DNA from: Fistulifera solaris
Taxonomy: Eukaryota > Bacillariophyta > Bacillariophyceae > Naviculales > Stauroneidaceae
Length of the DNA stretch: 64,000 nt
Assembly (NCBI GenBank): GCA_030295235.1
Contig: AP026138.1
Coordinates: 124,001-188,000, forward strand
Direction: 5' to 3'
Made by a program: the position numbers and the translations under genes. Of the stretch, positions 11,508-22,380 are shown piece after piece; within the stretch, counting starts at the first letter, position 1; every line of letters starts with the position of its first letter. Below the pieces are notes generated by a model. That model had not been told where the DNA came from, ran no database searches, and saw only the letters and a list, made by a program, of their open reading frames with translations.

Positions 11508-12814
11508 ATGCCCAAAGTAGGAAGAAGAAGAAAAAAGAATCGAACGCACGTCGTTGAAAATGAAGCTCCGCAATCCGCTCTAACGGCCAAGAAGGCGGAA
11601 CTCAAAGTACCCAAATCACTCGTGATGCGTCGGGGGAAAACCGCACCCGAAGTCGGAGAGCTGGTTGCCGATTTACGGCATCTCATGTTGCCGTATACGG
11701 CATTGCATTTTCAGGAAGACCCGAAAAATCGGAAATTGACGTTATCACAGTACGCGACGAATCTCGCGTTGCCCATGGGCATTACCCACATGATGTCGTT
11801 CTCACAAAACGACGAACGTCTCAATATGCGTTTGGCACGAACTCCCGAAGGCCCGACATTGTCGTTTCGGATTCACCAATTCAGTCTCACGAAACATATC
11901 AAGAAATTACAAAAACGACCCGTTGCGTACACGGCATCGCTGAGTTCCAATCCACCCATTGTCGTGACGAACAACTTCGGTGACGCGGCGGCTCCTCCGC
12001 ACGTCAAACTCATGCGCATTACCTTTCAAAATATGTTCCCCGCGACGAATGTTTCGACGGTGCGGTTGAGTGAATGTCGTCGTGTGGTATTGTTTCATTT
12101 ACTGGAAGATGACGATGGACGATCGGTGGTGCAAATGCGTCACTACGCGATCCGCGCGACGCCCGTCGGTGTCAATCGTCGCATTCGACGCATCGTGCAA
12201 GACAAATTGCCCAATTTGAGCAAATGTCAAGACATTGCGGATTATTTAGGTGGTGGTGTCATGTCGGATGGGGCCAGTGATTCCGAGCCGGAAGAAGATT
12301 TAGTTGTGCAATTGCCCGACAAGTACGTTGGCAAGGGCAATGCCAAGTCCCAAAAGTCGGCCTTGAAATTGGTCGAAATCGGTCCGCGGTTGTCGATGGA
12401 ACTGGTCAAAGTGGAAAAGGATTGGGTGCCGGTGATGTCTTGTATCATGCGCACGTGCAGAAATCACCCGAAGAGGCTGCGGCACTCAAGGCGCGCAAAG
12501 AGCGTGAAGCGGAATTGAAAATGCAACGAAAGGCACTACAACAAGCCAATGTCGAACGCAAACGCAACGCGGCGGAAGAAAAGAAGGAAGCCAAGAAGCA
12601 GCGCAAGGCGGAACGCGAAAAAGCTACCTTGGAAGCTTTGCGACAGGGAAAGGCCGTTCCGGAACATGATGATGATGACGACGACGACGACGACGACGAC
12701 GACGAGGAGGAGGAGGAGGAGGAGGAGGAGGAGGAGGAAGAAGAAGAAGAAGAAGAAGAAGAAGAAGAAGAAGAAGAAGAAGAAGAAGAAGAAGAAGAAG
12801 AAGAAAGTGACTAG
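11508..12814 (+). CDS. PPAN: Peter Pan/SSF1 Brix-domain ribosome biogenesis protein
   Basis: Nucleolar 60S assembly factor of about 435 residues that in yeast (Ssf1) and animals (PPAN) works on 27S pre-rRNA processing. It starts MPKVGRRRKKNRTHV, a basic nucleolar-type leader. The Brix domain follows: KVPKSLVMRRGK, LRHLMLPYTALHFQED, LALPMGITHMMSFSQ, GPTLSFRIHQFSLTKHI, then the second half with MRHYAIRATPVGVNRRIRRIV and the closing VEIGPRLSMELVKVEKGLGAG-DVLYH. One base is missing near 12415-12420 (AAAAGG), just before DVLYH; restoring it joins the Brix domain to a basic coiled coil (KARKEREAELKMQRKALQ) and the acidic tail of 12 Asp and 34 Glu (12668-12805). The single frame otherwise has no intron. 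Confidence 0.92.
12668..12805 (+). repeat. Trinucleotide tract encoding poly-Asp/poly-Glu
   Basis: Forty-six consecutive GAN codons at the 3' end of the Peter Pan gene, ordered in four pure blocks: GAT x3, GAC x9, GAG x11, GAA x23. All blocks keep the GA-N phase, so the protein reads D12E34. Pure blocks with sharp borders are what slippage growth produces after rare third-position changes. Length polymorphism is likely. Confidence 0.95.
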
Positions 12815-13892
12815 ATTGAATAGTTGTAGAATCATTTCAAACCACTTGTTTGGATTACTTTCGAAGCTCCGTTATCGTGACGCACGTCGATTGGGCTGGC
12901 CGCTAGAAAGAATTTGTCGATGATTCGGTCGCATAGATTGCTGCTATTATTTATTCCCGTTGATTTTAGCTCAGTTACCGATCACTGACACGAAATTATC
13001 GTCATTACACTTGATCACCTAAGCTTCTGTAAAGTATGATAATCATGGTTTTGCTGGGTGCCTCATGAAATGTATTTTGATTCAATAGTTCGCAGTCCCA
13101 GACGCTGTTTCAAGAAGCATGTGTTACTCGAGGTCGCGGCTTCAATACAGTAGGCTACTAGTAGAGCTATCAGAGGCTATAATGAGCTCGTGACTTCTCT
13201 CTTTTGACGACTAAAGACTCAAGAAATTGACTGACTACGGAGAACTGTAACGAAAAAGACTCCATCTTCTCGCGTTATGAGTCAAAATCCAGTCCTTGGG
13301 ATCTTTCGTACATGTCAGGAGTAAAATCGCTTACAATATCTTCTTTTGCGTTCGACTATTGCAGTGATGATGGACCAAATCGAAGGTCTTCCACCATCTC
13401 TTTGCCAGAAGTGGCTCATTGTCACATCGTGCATGACTGATTCGAAGCCCAATCAAAGTAAGAGAGAACAACAAGTTCAATCACATTTGGCGAGACAATG
13501 GTACATGGCCTATGTGTCGCCGTAGGTACCCATGTCATCAATTGTTGACCGTCAAGAAAACTTTTTACATTTTGTGATTCGGGCCCCAAAGGGCCAATCC
13601 GTGGCCCTACAAATGATACGGAAGGCAGAAACGTCCATCTTTTTCATGGGCTTGGAAGAACCGACAGCTTGAAGCATCCGGTAGAGCTTGACAAATAATT
13701 CGATAGTTTGACTGTGCCTCGAAGCTCGAGGAGCCTTTCCGAAGACGAAAAAGAACTAAGAAACGACAAATCACGCAGTCGGAAAACCTGTTATTGAGAC
13801 TCCATGCTTCGACACAACAGGCCTGCACCTGCACACCTTACATCATTATTAAAATGAAATCATGAACACTTTTTCTGGTCCCTCCAGTATGT
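12815..13892. other. Gene-poor spacer upstream of tRNA-Met
   Basis: About 1.1 kb with no open frame that I can support; a 75-codon minus-strand frame at 13607-13834 has no recognisable feature. No repeat was noticed. It should include the 3' UTR of Peter Pan and the upstream region of the tRNA gene. Confidence 0.5.
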
Positions 13893-13988
13893 GCTCCTAT
13901 AGCTCAGTTGGCAGAGCGTACGTCTCATAATCCTGAACTCTAAGAGTGCGCAAGCGTAAGGCCGGCAGTTCGATCCTGTCTGGGAGCA
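13893..13988 (+). tRNA. Elongator tRNA-Met (CAU) with a 23-nt intron
   Basis: Folds as a complete cloverleaf: acceptor GCTCCTA/TGGGAGC (six standard pairs plus one T-G pair) with discriminator A; D stem GCTC/GAGC; anticodon stem TACGT/GCGTA; loop CTCATAA; variable loop AGGCC; T stem GGCAG/CTGTC with loop TTCGATC. The anticodon CAT is at 13926-13928. A 23-nt insertion (13930-13952) sits one base 3' of the anticodon, the canonical position for an endonuclease-spliced nuclear tRNA intron. The CTCATAATC context around the anticodon is that of elongator rather than initiator tRNA-Met. Internal A and B boxes are present. No CCA is encoded, as in eukaryotic nuclear genes. Confidence 0.92.
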
Positions 13989-13995
13989 TTTTTTT
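13989..13995 (+). terminator. RNA polymerase III terminator
   Basis: A run of seven T on the coding strand begins immediately after the tRNA discriminator base, the usual Pol III stop signal. Confidence 0.85.
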
Positions 13996-14375
13996 GGTTT
14001 TTATGCGCAATGATTTTTACAAGAGGCGTGCTTTTGTATTTTGCAAGTTTTCTCTTGTTTACCAGGTAGTCTTTTTATACTGGACACAATCCTAAACATT
14101 TATTCGTAATTTCCTAAAGTCCGAATGAATTTTCTCATTCGACAGAATCCACTGTTTTTTCCTTTTGTCACAAATATCCCGGTTCCCGGTTCCGATCAGG
14201 GTGCTTGTCGGAAGTCTCTCCGTGACAGAATATGTACACTTAAAGCTTATATGACATGATTTTTACCGATAACGTTGAACTCCTACAGAACTGTATCAAC
14301 AAACATCCGGTTTTTAATCACGTTTTATCTCCTAAATAAAAATTTGGTTCATTCCTATGTAATTATCCTTGTTGG

Positions 14376-14500
14376 CGTAGAGAGAGATTTCTCACTGTAG
14401 AGAGAAATTTCTCACTATAGAGAGAAATTGCTCTCTCAAAAGTGCATTTTTCTCCCTATAGAGAGAAATTGCTCTCTATAAAGAGAAATATCTCTCTAGC
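14376..14500. repeat. Left palindromic GAGAGAAAT array
   Basis: Contains about seven interleaved half-palindromes of the types TAGAGAGAAATTTCTCAC and CTATAGAGAGAAATTGCTCTC. Each unit could form a short hairpin. Confidence 0.8.
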
Positions 14501-15373
14501 TCGATTGAGTAAGTAACGAAACTCAACAGCAATAACACGCTTTTCAATTAAGGTTTTTGCGTTTCAACGGAATCCGACGCAAACTCTCATCGCTCATCGC
14601 TCATCGCGTTCACATAATTCACAACACTCGCAAATCTCACTCGTTCAATCTTTTTATTTAGAAAAAGGCCCATTTAGACTATCCAAACAAGATAATCTTG
14701 AAAAATATCTATTGGGAATTCATAGGCAAATGCTGGTTCATGAAATCAGTGCGAAATGTAGATTGGGTTCTTTGACGGGCTCTCACACCGACGGCTCGTG
14801 GATGCGACCGTGAGTTTTCTATCGACCCAGCATCCAAAGCCAACAGGATAGACCTCTTGTTGGTCCTTTCCTTTCTTCTTTGCAGCAGCGTAACGTTCTT
14901 TCTCCCACTCCTTCGGTCAAAGAATCTTCTGGCTCTAAAGCTGCAATTTTTTCGAGTAAGAATCAAGTATTGCTGCTGATAAACGAAGCAGCCCCGGACC
15001 GCGTAAATTTGCCAGACTTCAGTCAGCATGGAAACAACACGCTTTGTTCAAGATGAGCCTCGGATCAAAAGTGCGCTTGTCACAATAAAACAATGGTGGT
15101 GGTGGTGAAATTGGCTCGTCGTAACCAGCACATGAAGCCAAGAATGGCACTCGGCCTGCAAACGCGCCATCCTTCTTTCCAGAGCTAAGCCCCAACAATC
15201 CTGTTGAAGGAGGTTGATTGATAATAAGTAATTAGAAGTGTTTGTGTAACTCCGAAGCCTTGTTTTTGTGTTGCGGTCGATTGCGGTCGCGATGAGAATT
15301 TTCGGTGATGCTTCATTTTTGGAAAAATCATAACCTTAATTGAAACCACAAGTAAGACACGGTTAAAATTTTG

Positions 15374-15454
15374 AAAGAGAGATTTTTCTCACTATAGAGA
15401 GAAAATGCTCTCTTGAGGGAGCATTTCTCTCTATAGAGAGAAATTTTTCTGTAG
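15374..15454. repeat. Right palindromic GAGAGAAAT array
   Basis: Same units as the left array (CTATAGAGAGAAAATGCTCTC, CTCTCTATAGAGAGAAATT) in a shorter form, with an extra GAGGGAGCATTTCTCTC variant. Confidence 0.8.
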
Positions 15455-15949
15455 CTAATAAAGTACCAACACGTTTTAAGGGCTAAGTAATTTAACCGTT
15501 TCGAACGCTCAAAGTAAACATTTATCGCCGATAGCTATTTTTACTGTTACAATAAATTATATCAATACGACATGAATGCCCTCTATTCTGAAACCGGTCG
15601 GACGTAGCAGTTTCCGCCAAGCTCCCTGGCACTTTGCCGAGTGAGTTCTAGGACTTGAAAGTCCTAGTGCTAGTGGAGGGCAAGTCCAGAACCCGTAGTT
15701 GCTTGTCTAGCTAGAGTTTGAAGCCATTTTTTCGCCGGCCGTGTTCTTTTTTTTTGCTGGCTTCTAGGTCGCTACCAATAGTATTAGGGTTAAGGCTTGG
15801 GGTGTCTGGTGTCTCACCGCGTGTCCTCTCCAAACGTTTTTATTGCAAGCGGTTGTTGCAACCATCCATCTTCAACAACACGAAACGTATCGGCATCCTT
15901 GTGATCTACATTCGATTGTAATTAAATACAACCATTATCAGAAAGAAAA
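15455..15949. other. Upstream region of leuB, no supported gene
   Basis: Contains a 67-codon frame (15718-15921) that ends 28 bases before the leuB start and has no recognised feature. It probably holds the leuB promoter and 5' UTR. Confidence 0.5.
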
Positions 15950-17253
15950 ATGGTTTCTTATCGATTTCTAGAATTTTTAACGGCAAGTCTTCTCGCCAGC
16001 CCCGGCGCGGCCTTTGTGGTTCCTTCTTCCAAGCAATCTTCGTCGTTAAAAGCCGTCGCCAAGAAGGATTCGTATGCGGTGACACTTCTTCCCGGTGACG
16101 GCATCGGTCCCGAAATTACGGCCGCCACCAAGCAAGTCGTGCAAGCACTCGCGACGCGCTGCAACTTTCGTATCGAATGGAAGGAAGCATTGATTGGCGG
16201 AGCCGCCATTGATGCGAAAAATGATCCCTTTCCCCAAGAATCGTTAGAACAGTGCTTGGCTTCGGATTCGGTCTTATTGGCGTGTATTGGTGGCTACAAA
16301 TGGGACAAGAATCCTCGGGAATTGCGTCCCGAAACGGGTCTTTTGAAAATGCGCAAAGAAATGGGTCTCTTTGCCAATTTGCGACCGGCCAAAGTGTTGC
16401 CGCAATTGATCGACGCTTCCACGCTGAAGAGAGAAATTGTTGAAGGTGTCGATGTCATGGTGGTACGAGAATTGACGGGTGATGTGTATTTTGGCACCCC
16501 GAAGGGTATTGATATTGTCAATGGTACGTTCGGAAGGCGTGTGTGTTGCAGACTAGTTGAAGAATACGGTTCGACTGATTCACTTCTCTTTGTTTCCAAA
16601 CAGGTCAACGGGTCGGCTACAACAACATGATTTACTCCGAATCCGAAATTGATCGCATTGCTCGTGTCGCGGGAGATGTCGCCAGCAAACGGGGCGGGAA
16701 ACTCTGCAGTGTCGACAAGGCCAACGTTTTGGATGTCAGTCAATTGTGGCGGGATGTGGTGACCGATGTCATTACGAAAGACTTTCCCGACGTCCAATTG
16801 AGCCACATGTACGTCGACAACGCTGCCATGCAATTGATTCGCTGGCCCAAACAGTTTGATACCATTGTGTGCGGTAACATTTTTGGGGATATCTTGTCGG
16901 ACGAAGCTTCCATGTTGGTCGGTAGTTTGGGCATGTTGCCGTCGGCGTCGATTGGTGAGTCGGGACCAGGAGTCTTTGAACCGTGTCACGGATCGGCACC
17001 CGATATTGCGGGTCAAGACAAGGCCAACCCGTTGGCGATGATTTTGTCGGCGGCCATGATGTTGCAATACGATTTGGATCGTCCGGAGGAAGCGGCCTTG
17101 CTAGAAAAGGCTGTCGAAGCCGCTTTGGATGCCGGAGTTCGTACTCCGGATTTGAAACAAGAAAATGATGGTTGCAAAGTAGTGGGATGTGCCGAAATGG
17201 GCGAGATTGTGGCGAAATTGGTGGCGGAAATTGATGTTGATATTAAGGTTTAA
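15950..17253 (+). CDS. leuB: 3-isopropylmalate dehydrogenase, plastid precursor
   Basis: Oxidative decarboxylation step of leucine synthesis (3-isopropylmalate to 2-oxoisocaproate, NAD-linked). Exons 15950-16523 and 16604-17253 give 407 residues. The N terminus is a signal peptide ending [11 protein letters not shown], i.e. an AF at the cleavage site like the ASAFAP motif of proteins imported into complex plastids, followed by a Ser/Lys-rich transit peptide. The mature enzyme starts about residue 44 with [13 protein letters not shown] and shows [20 protein letters not shown], the active-site [18 protein letters not shown], the metal-binding DNAAMQL and the family signature [12 protein letters not shown]...[10 protein letters not shown]. 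The NAD-site segment [13 protein letters not shown] is intact. The frame has no indel. Length is normal for plastid LeuB. Confidence 0.95.
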
Positions 17254-17546
17254 GGGTATCTGTCTGTCCTTCGTAGGTTTAATTATTGAGCGGATGATGA
17301 GATGATTCATTCGTGTTTGCGTTCTGAGTCCCGACCGTTGGGTTTGTACTTTGTACTTTAGAACCGATATTACAGATTGGAGGGAGTTTTTGCGGTGGAA
17401 AGAGACGAACGAAGAGAGGTCGCCGCCTTTTGTGAGAATAGAAGGACTGGATGGAGACTTATTATGATTGAAAACATCATGCTTCCTAGAAGAGACCGAA
17501 GATTACAAATTAGGTGCTAAAGCGAGGGCGAAGGGGAAAGAAAAGC

Positions 17547-20500
17547 ATGGTAGGACCGGGCACGAAACGCCCACGGGGCGAACGTAGTGCATTTGCCCAT
17601 CGCCTTCTTTCCGTAGTGGGCTTCGATTCATTGCTTCATCGCCAGGATCATCTTTCTAGGCTCTCGGAAAAGTTTCAGTCGCCCGACACAACCTTGGACA
17701 CGTCTTGGGATCAGTCGTTTGAGACACGTCGATCGTATTCTTCTCGAACAAGAAGAAGCAAACAACTTCAGCACCATCATCATCAACAACAACGCACTAC
17801 TTTACAGAAGGAGGATGATGTCATTATACCCCAAATTCAGAGACTTCCTATGCGATTCTTTCCGACTACTACGCCGGCATTAAATAAGCAAAAAGAGAGC
17901 ATCCGTTGATACAAGCAACACGGAAAGGAGGCCCGCCGATATCCAGCAAAAATGACTCGAGCAAGAACGATGAGTCGAATGATACTCTGGATTTCGTACA
18001 TCCATCTCAGCACGAACAAGAATCGATCCTGCACCACATTAATGATGCACACTCCGATTTTACCGGAGCACCCACAGAAATCATTCACAACCGGAATCGT
18101 GACAACATTTTCCGTGATCTCATTCAGCAACCTACCATCCCTTACGATCCGCCACCGCAAAGAGAGGAGGAAGATTCCGCGCATTCTTGGTCTGCTTCCA
18201 CAATACCCGCCACGAAAGCCATTTTTCGTCCCCGCCCTGACAAAAGCGCTTTTCTTCATCCATGGCAACGAAAGGAACTACCTTTGTCGTCATCGAGCTC
18301 ATCGATACGGAATAAATGCAGCACCGAGACACCGGATCCCGTCTTTTGTTCCCATCCAGACTACTCATCGCCATCAACAAGAGGAGATTCGTTTGGTTCC
18401 GATTATGTTTCGACGACTGCCTTTCGCGATGAGCGGAGCAAGGAAGACGAGTCGGCTCACTCCGCACGGACGTTACACCGAAATGGTTCTGACGATGCTG
18501 TTGTAGTGAATTCGCTGGACCAGACAAACAGAGATTTGACCGGAGAAAATGATTTGGTGCCTGTCACACGGGCAGGCTGGAGATGGCCACCGAGTCGAAC
18601 GGCCGATGACCGTGTTTTACCGAAAACGGAGAAATCGAATGAATCATCGTACGGTCGGAGTCAGTCGCTTATGGTTCATAACAAACACATGCATAATAAT
18701 AACAATTTCCAAGCGGCAGAAAGGAAACCTGCAACAAAGAAATGGAATGTGGATCGTGGCAGTGGTATTCCGACTACGAACACACTGTCATCTTTCTTGA
18801 ATAAAGACTCTGCAGAAATAACACCTTTGGGGGTCAAAAGCGTGCGAGCCAAGTTTGAAAATTGGACCAGAGCATCGCAACATGAGATTGACAGCGACGA
18901 TGGAGGAAGTGTCAAAAGCTTGAGAGAATTGTTCGAGAAGGGTATTGATGCTCAGGAAGAAGACGATGATGACGACGATAGTGGAAGTGTTCAAAGCCTC
19001 AAAGAGAAATTTGAAAAGCCTCGCGGTCAGACAGAAATGAAAACCGACGTGAAGAAGCTAGCTGCATTGTTTGAATCGAAACAGAAAAGCCGTGTGAATA
19101 AACGATTTGATGGTGAAAACGTTGCTGTCAAAAAGGCGTATTCCAAGTTTGAAGAGCTGCACGCGAAATCCAAACGGGCTACGGCCAGGTCTTTCGAGAA
19201 AACAATGAAAACATGTACAGAGGAGCCTGTAGAAAAGAAATCGGATTTTGTTGGTTGTCGGCCGAAACCAGAAATCAATGACATTGAAGTGGAAGAGGCG
19301 CGTTTGCCTCGTGTGTCGGTGGCAGATCGGGTTAGAGCATTCAGCAATGCGAATAGTGGAAAAGCCACCTTGAGTCGCGTTCCGGTGAAACGATTCGCTG
19401 CGACAAATTCACACATCGTAGAGAAGTCGAGAATCACTCAGCAAGAGCATAACAACCATACTATCTACGAAAAGTTGGACCGCCAGGCACCGGTGGTAGA
19501 TGACTCGTCAGACTTACGCATTTTGACAGATGTTCATTCCGGAGAGCACAATTCATCAATTACAATGGATGTTATCGGTAAAGACGGCGGTCCGCAAACT
19601 CAGGAGGTACCAGTTCCCGGCACCAGTTTCCCTACGCAGCAATCAGTAGCTCAGTCGCGATCCTTCCGGGCCAATAGGGGAAGTGGCAGCATTTATTCAC
19701 AAACCTTGGGAACTTACACTAGCCCGAAATCGGGCCCGTTAAAATCGGAACCTAGCTTCGATTCTGCAACGTCTCCTTTGAAGGCGAAATCCACAGTTTT
19801 GACAACTCAACACGAACGCTCAAAGGCGCCTGTTCCTCAACCCATTATTGTTAACGACGAAATCAATGGAAATAAGACTTCCGGAGGCTCTCAATTCGCG
19901 AGAAGTCCAGCCAAGGAAACACCTTCCGCCAAATTGGATGCCAAACCTACGAGACAAATCGCTCCGGGCCCCAATAAGCGCACACTTCTGGATCCAGTGA
20001 AGTACACCAAATCTCTTTCCAGTGATCCGCTCCTTATGGTACGACGAATGGTCAAAAGCAAAGGTTCGAGTTTACCTTTCAATACAGTGAAGCGAAATTT
20101 AAAGAGCAGCAACAAAGGATGCGACGACTTCTCGGATGCTGTCACACTTGATGCATCCATTGCGGAATTGTCGAATATAACAGTGTCCTCCGTTTTGGCA
20201 TGTAGTGATGAGCGTGATACCAATGTCAAAGATCGAAGCGGGTCATCAACAGCAGAGAAGCATACATCGACCATCGATCAATCATCGGAGATTTGCACGC
20301 CCTTGCGCAAAAACGCGGAACATGAAAATCAGATTTCGAAAGATAGAGACAGTGGTATTGTTTTAGCTCGGCGTGCGACCCCAACAAGTTATAGTTTTGG
20401 CACCAGCAACGATAGACAAGAAGCACAAAAACATTCTAAGGCAAGCACCGCCATACCCGTCATCACTCCTCGCACCTTTCCGAAGATCAACAATATGTAT

Positions 20501-21217
20501 CCGACTTCAGAGGACAGCAAGGATGATACTATTTGGGATTCCGGGTGGAACCTAGAGCAAATTGTGGCTTCTTTTCCGGACACCAATACCTCCGGCACGG
20601 ATATCTTTGAGTTCGATTCCGAATGGCAATCATCGCCTTCGCGTGAAACAAGCAATCTTGATTGTGACAAATTACTCAGTAGCGAGACTGTGGTGAAACG
20701 AAGTCCAACGCGAATGTTGCAAGAATCGAAGTATGACTCTCTTTGTACCTCAAAAATACAGGCAGATCGAGTTTCGAGGATAGAGCGTTTGCTGGACAAA
20801 GACAAAGAGCTCCAAGGTTGCTTGAGTCAAACAATGCTCACAGAGGTTCCATCTACGACAATCCAGTTTTCTTCGGACCAGAAGAAACATTTACCTGTAT
20901 GGAAACGACGTTTAGGTAATTCGTCACCATCATCCACACGCACCATTCCGGATCGAAGCGGGCTACCTCCTCGGGACAAGGCAACGCCGTCCTCTGACAA
21001 CAATCACAAACAGTTCGACAACTTGATGAGTCGACTGGCAAAATTGAAGCAGACACGGAGAATGCGTGCGGCCTCGGCATATTCGGTCCCAGTAGCTCCT
21101 GCACCTCGGTCTGCAACCATCAACCTCTGCGCTGACCTGGATGATGTGTCCTCCAGCTCCTTTTCTTCCACTCATTTCGGAGGAAGTGCATTTATGGAAG
21201 CACTGGAAGTCGATTGA
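17547..21217 (+). CDS. Large disordered protein, unknown function
   Basis: About 1223 residues, very rich in Ser, Lys, Arg, Asp and Thr and without a globular domain that I recognise. Translation probably starts at the ATG at 17547 (MVGPGTKRPRGERS). One A is missing in the run at 17890-17894; restoring it joins the first 115 codons to the long remainder. Residues about 420-560 hold four or five related modules of the form SV(K/R)xLxxxFE(K/S) (SVRAKFENWTR, SVKSLRELFEKG, SVQSLKEKFEKP, VKKLAALFESK, VKKAYSKFEELH), which look like short helical repeats. The end has a Lys/Arg helix (LMSRLAKLKQTRRMR) and a Ser-rich tail ending FGGSAFMEALEVD. A scaffold or cytoskeleton-linked role would fit but is speculation. 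Confidence 0.8.
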
Positions 21218-21254
21218 ATCCATTCCTCCTCAACAACGCTAAAATAGAAAAAAG

Positions 21255-22064
21255 CTATTGTAGAATACAAACATTCCTAATTACGGTAAGAATTCCGTAT
21301 TTTTTCTCAAACGCCGCCGGGATCGGCGGCGTCAACGGTGCATCCATTTTGGCAAATTCCCCTTCACACCGTTCCACTTCTTCCACGACCGACAATGTCA
21401 CCCACAACACGCGTAAACTTTGCATGATAAGGGCTTTGGGTTGGGTCGGAGCAAAGAATTGCGAGCACGACTCCCAGACTTCCTGTCCCTTCCATTCCGA
21501 AGACCATTGTCGACGCCGGATCAAGACGGGTGCGGCCATTCCAAAGGTTTCCTGTATTTCTGTTGGAAAGGAATGAGGCAAATTCTTGTACTTCAGTGTT
21601 TGTAATGTAATATAGACAATTTGAATCCATTCATTCCGCAATTGTTCTTCTTCGGGCATCAAGGGCCGACCCGCGCCGGGCGTCGTTAGCGCGTTGATTT
21701 CTTGTATAAGTAAAGCCGGCGGGATACCTTGCACATAAGCGGATTGGACGGCCGCAATCATCAATTTGAGGACATCGACATAACCTTCCGCCAATTGCAG
21801 ACAAGCGGGTACGAACGAAAGATCGACCAGTTCGGCTATTTTCGATACAGTCAATTCTGGATTATCGCTGCGTTTCGCATCACTGGCGTCGGGTGATAGG
21901 AAAAGACGGGATGGTAAATGATGCTTTGACGGAGATTGTTGTGAAGTGAAGAGCACGGTTCGTTGCAAGGAAGGTGAATAAAGAGAGAATCCCTGACAGG
22001 ATCCTAGTATTGAGAGCGCCAGGAGACAGCCAGTCACCATGATTCTCGTGTACCGTTCCTTCAT
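21255..22064 (-). CDS. Probable plastid-targeted protein, unknown function
   Basis: A 269-residue precursor starting MKERYTRIMVTG. Residues 9-25 are a hydrophobic signal-peptide core (IMVTGCLLALSILGSC) followed by QGFSLYSPSLQRT. The Phe just after the predicted cleavage site and the Ser/Arg-rich stretch after it fit a diatom bipartite plastid presequence. The mature part is helical: LVDLSFVPACLQLAEGYVDVLKLMIAAVQSAYV, then a conserved-looking LMPEEEQLRNEWIQIVYITL segment, then IQETFGMAAPVLI and WVTLSVVEEVERCEGEF. No known domain was identified. A five-codon upstream ATG extension (22079) exists but would weaken the signal peptide. It converges on the large disordered gene, with under 40 bases between stops. 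Confidence 0.75.
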   Translation of the reverse strand: MKERYTRIMVTGCLLALSILGSCQGFSLYSPSLQRTVLFTSQQSPSKHHLPSRLFLSPDASDAKRSDNPELTVSKIAELVDLSFVPACLQLAEGYVDVLKLMIAAVQSAYVQGIPPALLIQEINALTTPGAGRPLMPEEEQLRNEWIQIVYITLQTLKYKNLPHSFPTEIQETFGMAAPVLIRRRQWSSEWKGQEVWESCSQFFAPTQPKALIMQSLRVLWVTLSVVEEVERCEGEFAKMDAPLTPPIPAAFEKKYGILTVIRNVCILQ

Positions 22065-22380
22065 TTTGCGGGTTATCACAACAATCTCTCTTCTTTACTG
22101 TCTTAGTTGTTGCACTAGGATTTAAAGGCGATAGATGTAATGATGAGCGATGATAATCAAAATGCATTTGCTTCATTTTTTTTTGCTGCGCTGGAGTGTT
22201 GCATCCGTGAATGAATGGTCTCGAGTCGCGAATAAATTGCAGTTCTTGAGTTCTTGAGAGGACTGATGAGCAAGCAAACTTGGTAGCCTAAAAAGACAAA
22301 ATTTATTACGGTTGTTTTTGCCAAAACTAGAAGAAAATCTATAGGATCTAGGTCTCTAGCCATATGAACGCGCCTTTTCG

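Larger units (their letters stand above)
14376..15454. mobile_element. Putative foldback/MITE-like element with palindromic ends
   Basis: Two arrays of short palindromes (14376-14500 and 15374-15454) flank about 0.9 kb of non-coding sequence. Units mix two perfect palindromes, GAGAAATTTCTC and CTCTCTATAGAGAG, with variants (GAGAAATTGCTCTC). About 40 bases inside the left array is TTTCAATTAAGGTT (14542-14555); its exact reverse complement AACCTTAATTGAAA lies about 30 bases inside the right array (15332-15345). The two ends are therefore inverted copies. No transposase is encoded; the 106-codon frame at 14709-15029 resembles none. A non-autonomous DNA element or foldback element is the best reading. 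Target-site duplications could not be defined by eye. Confidence 0.5.

Noticed and set aside
12536-12923. Poly-Phe/Leu (minus) and poly-Thr/Arg/Lys (plus) open frames
   Set aside because: They are frame shadows of the GAN-codon tract of the Peter Pan gene.
14709-15029. 106-codon minus-strand frame as transposase of the foldback element
   Set aside because: No DDE or other transposase motif, no compositional support; too short.
14376-15454. CRISPR array
   Set aside because: Units are overlapping palindromes without uniform spacers, in a eukaryotic nuclear context; no cas gene.
15718-15921. 67-codon frame upstream of leuB
   Set aside because: No recognisable feature; likely part of the leuB promoter/5' UTR.
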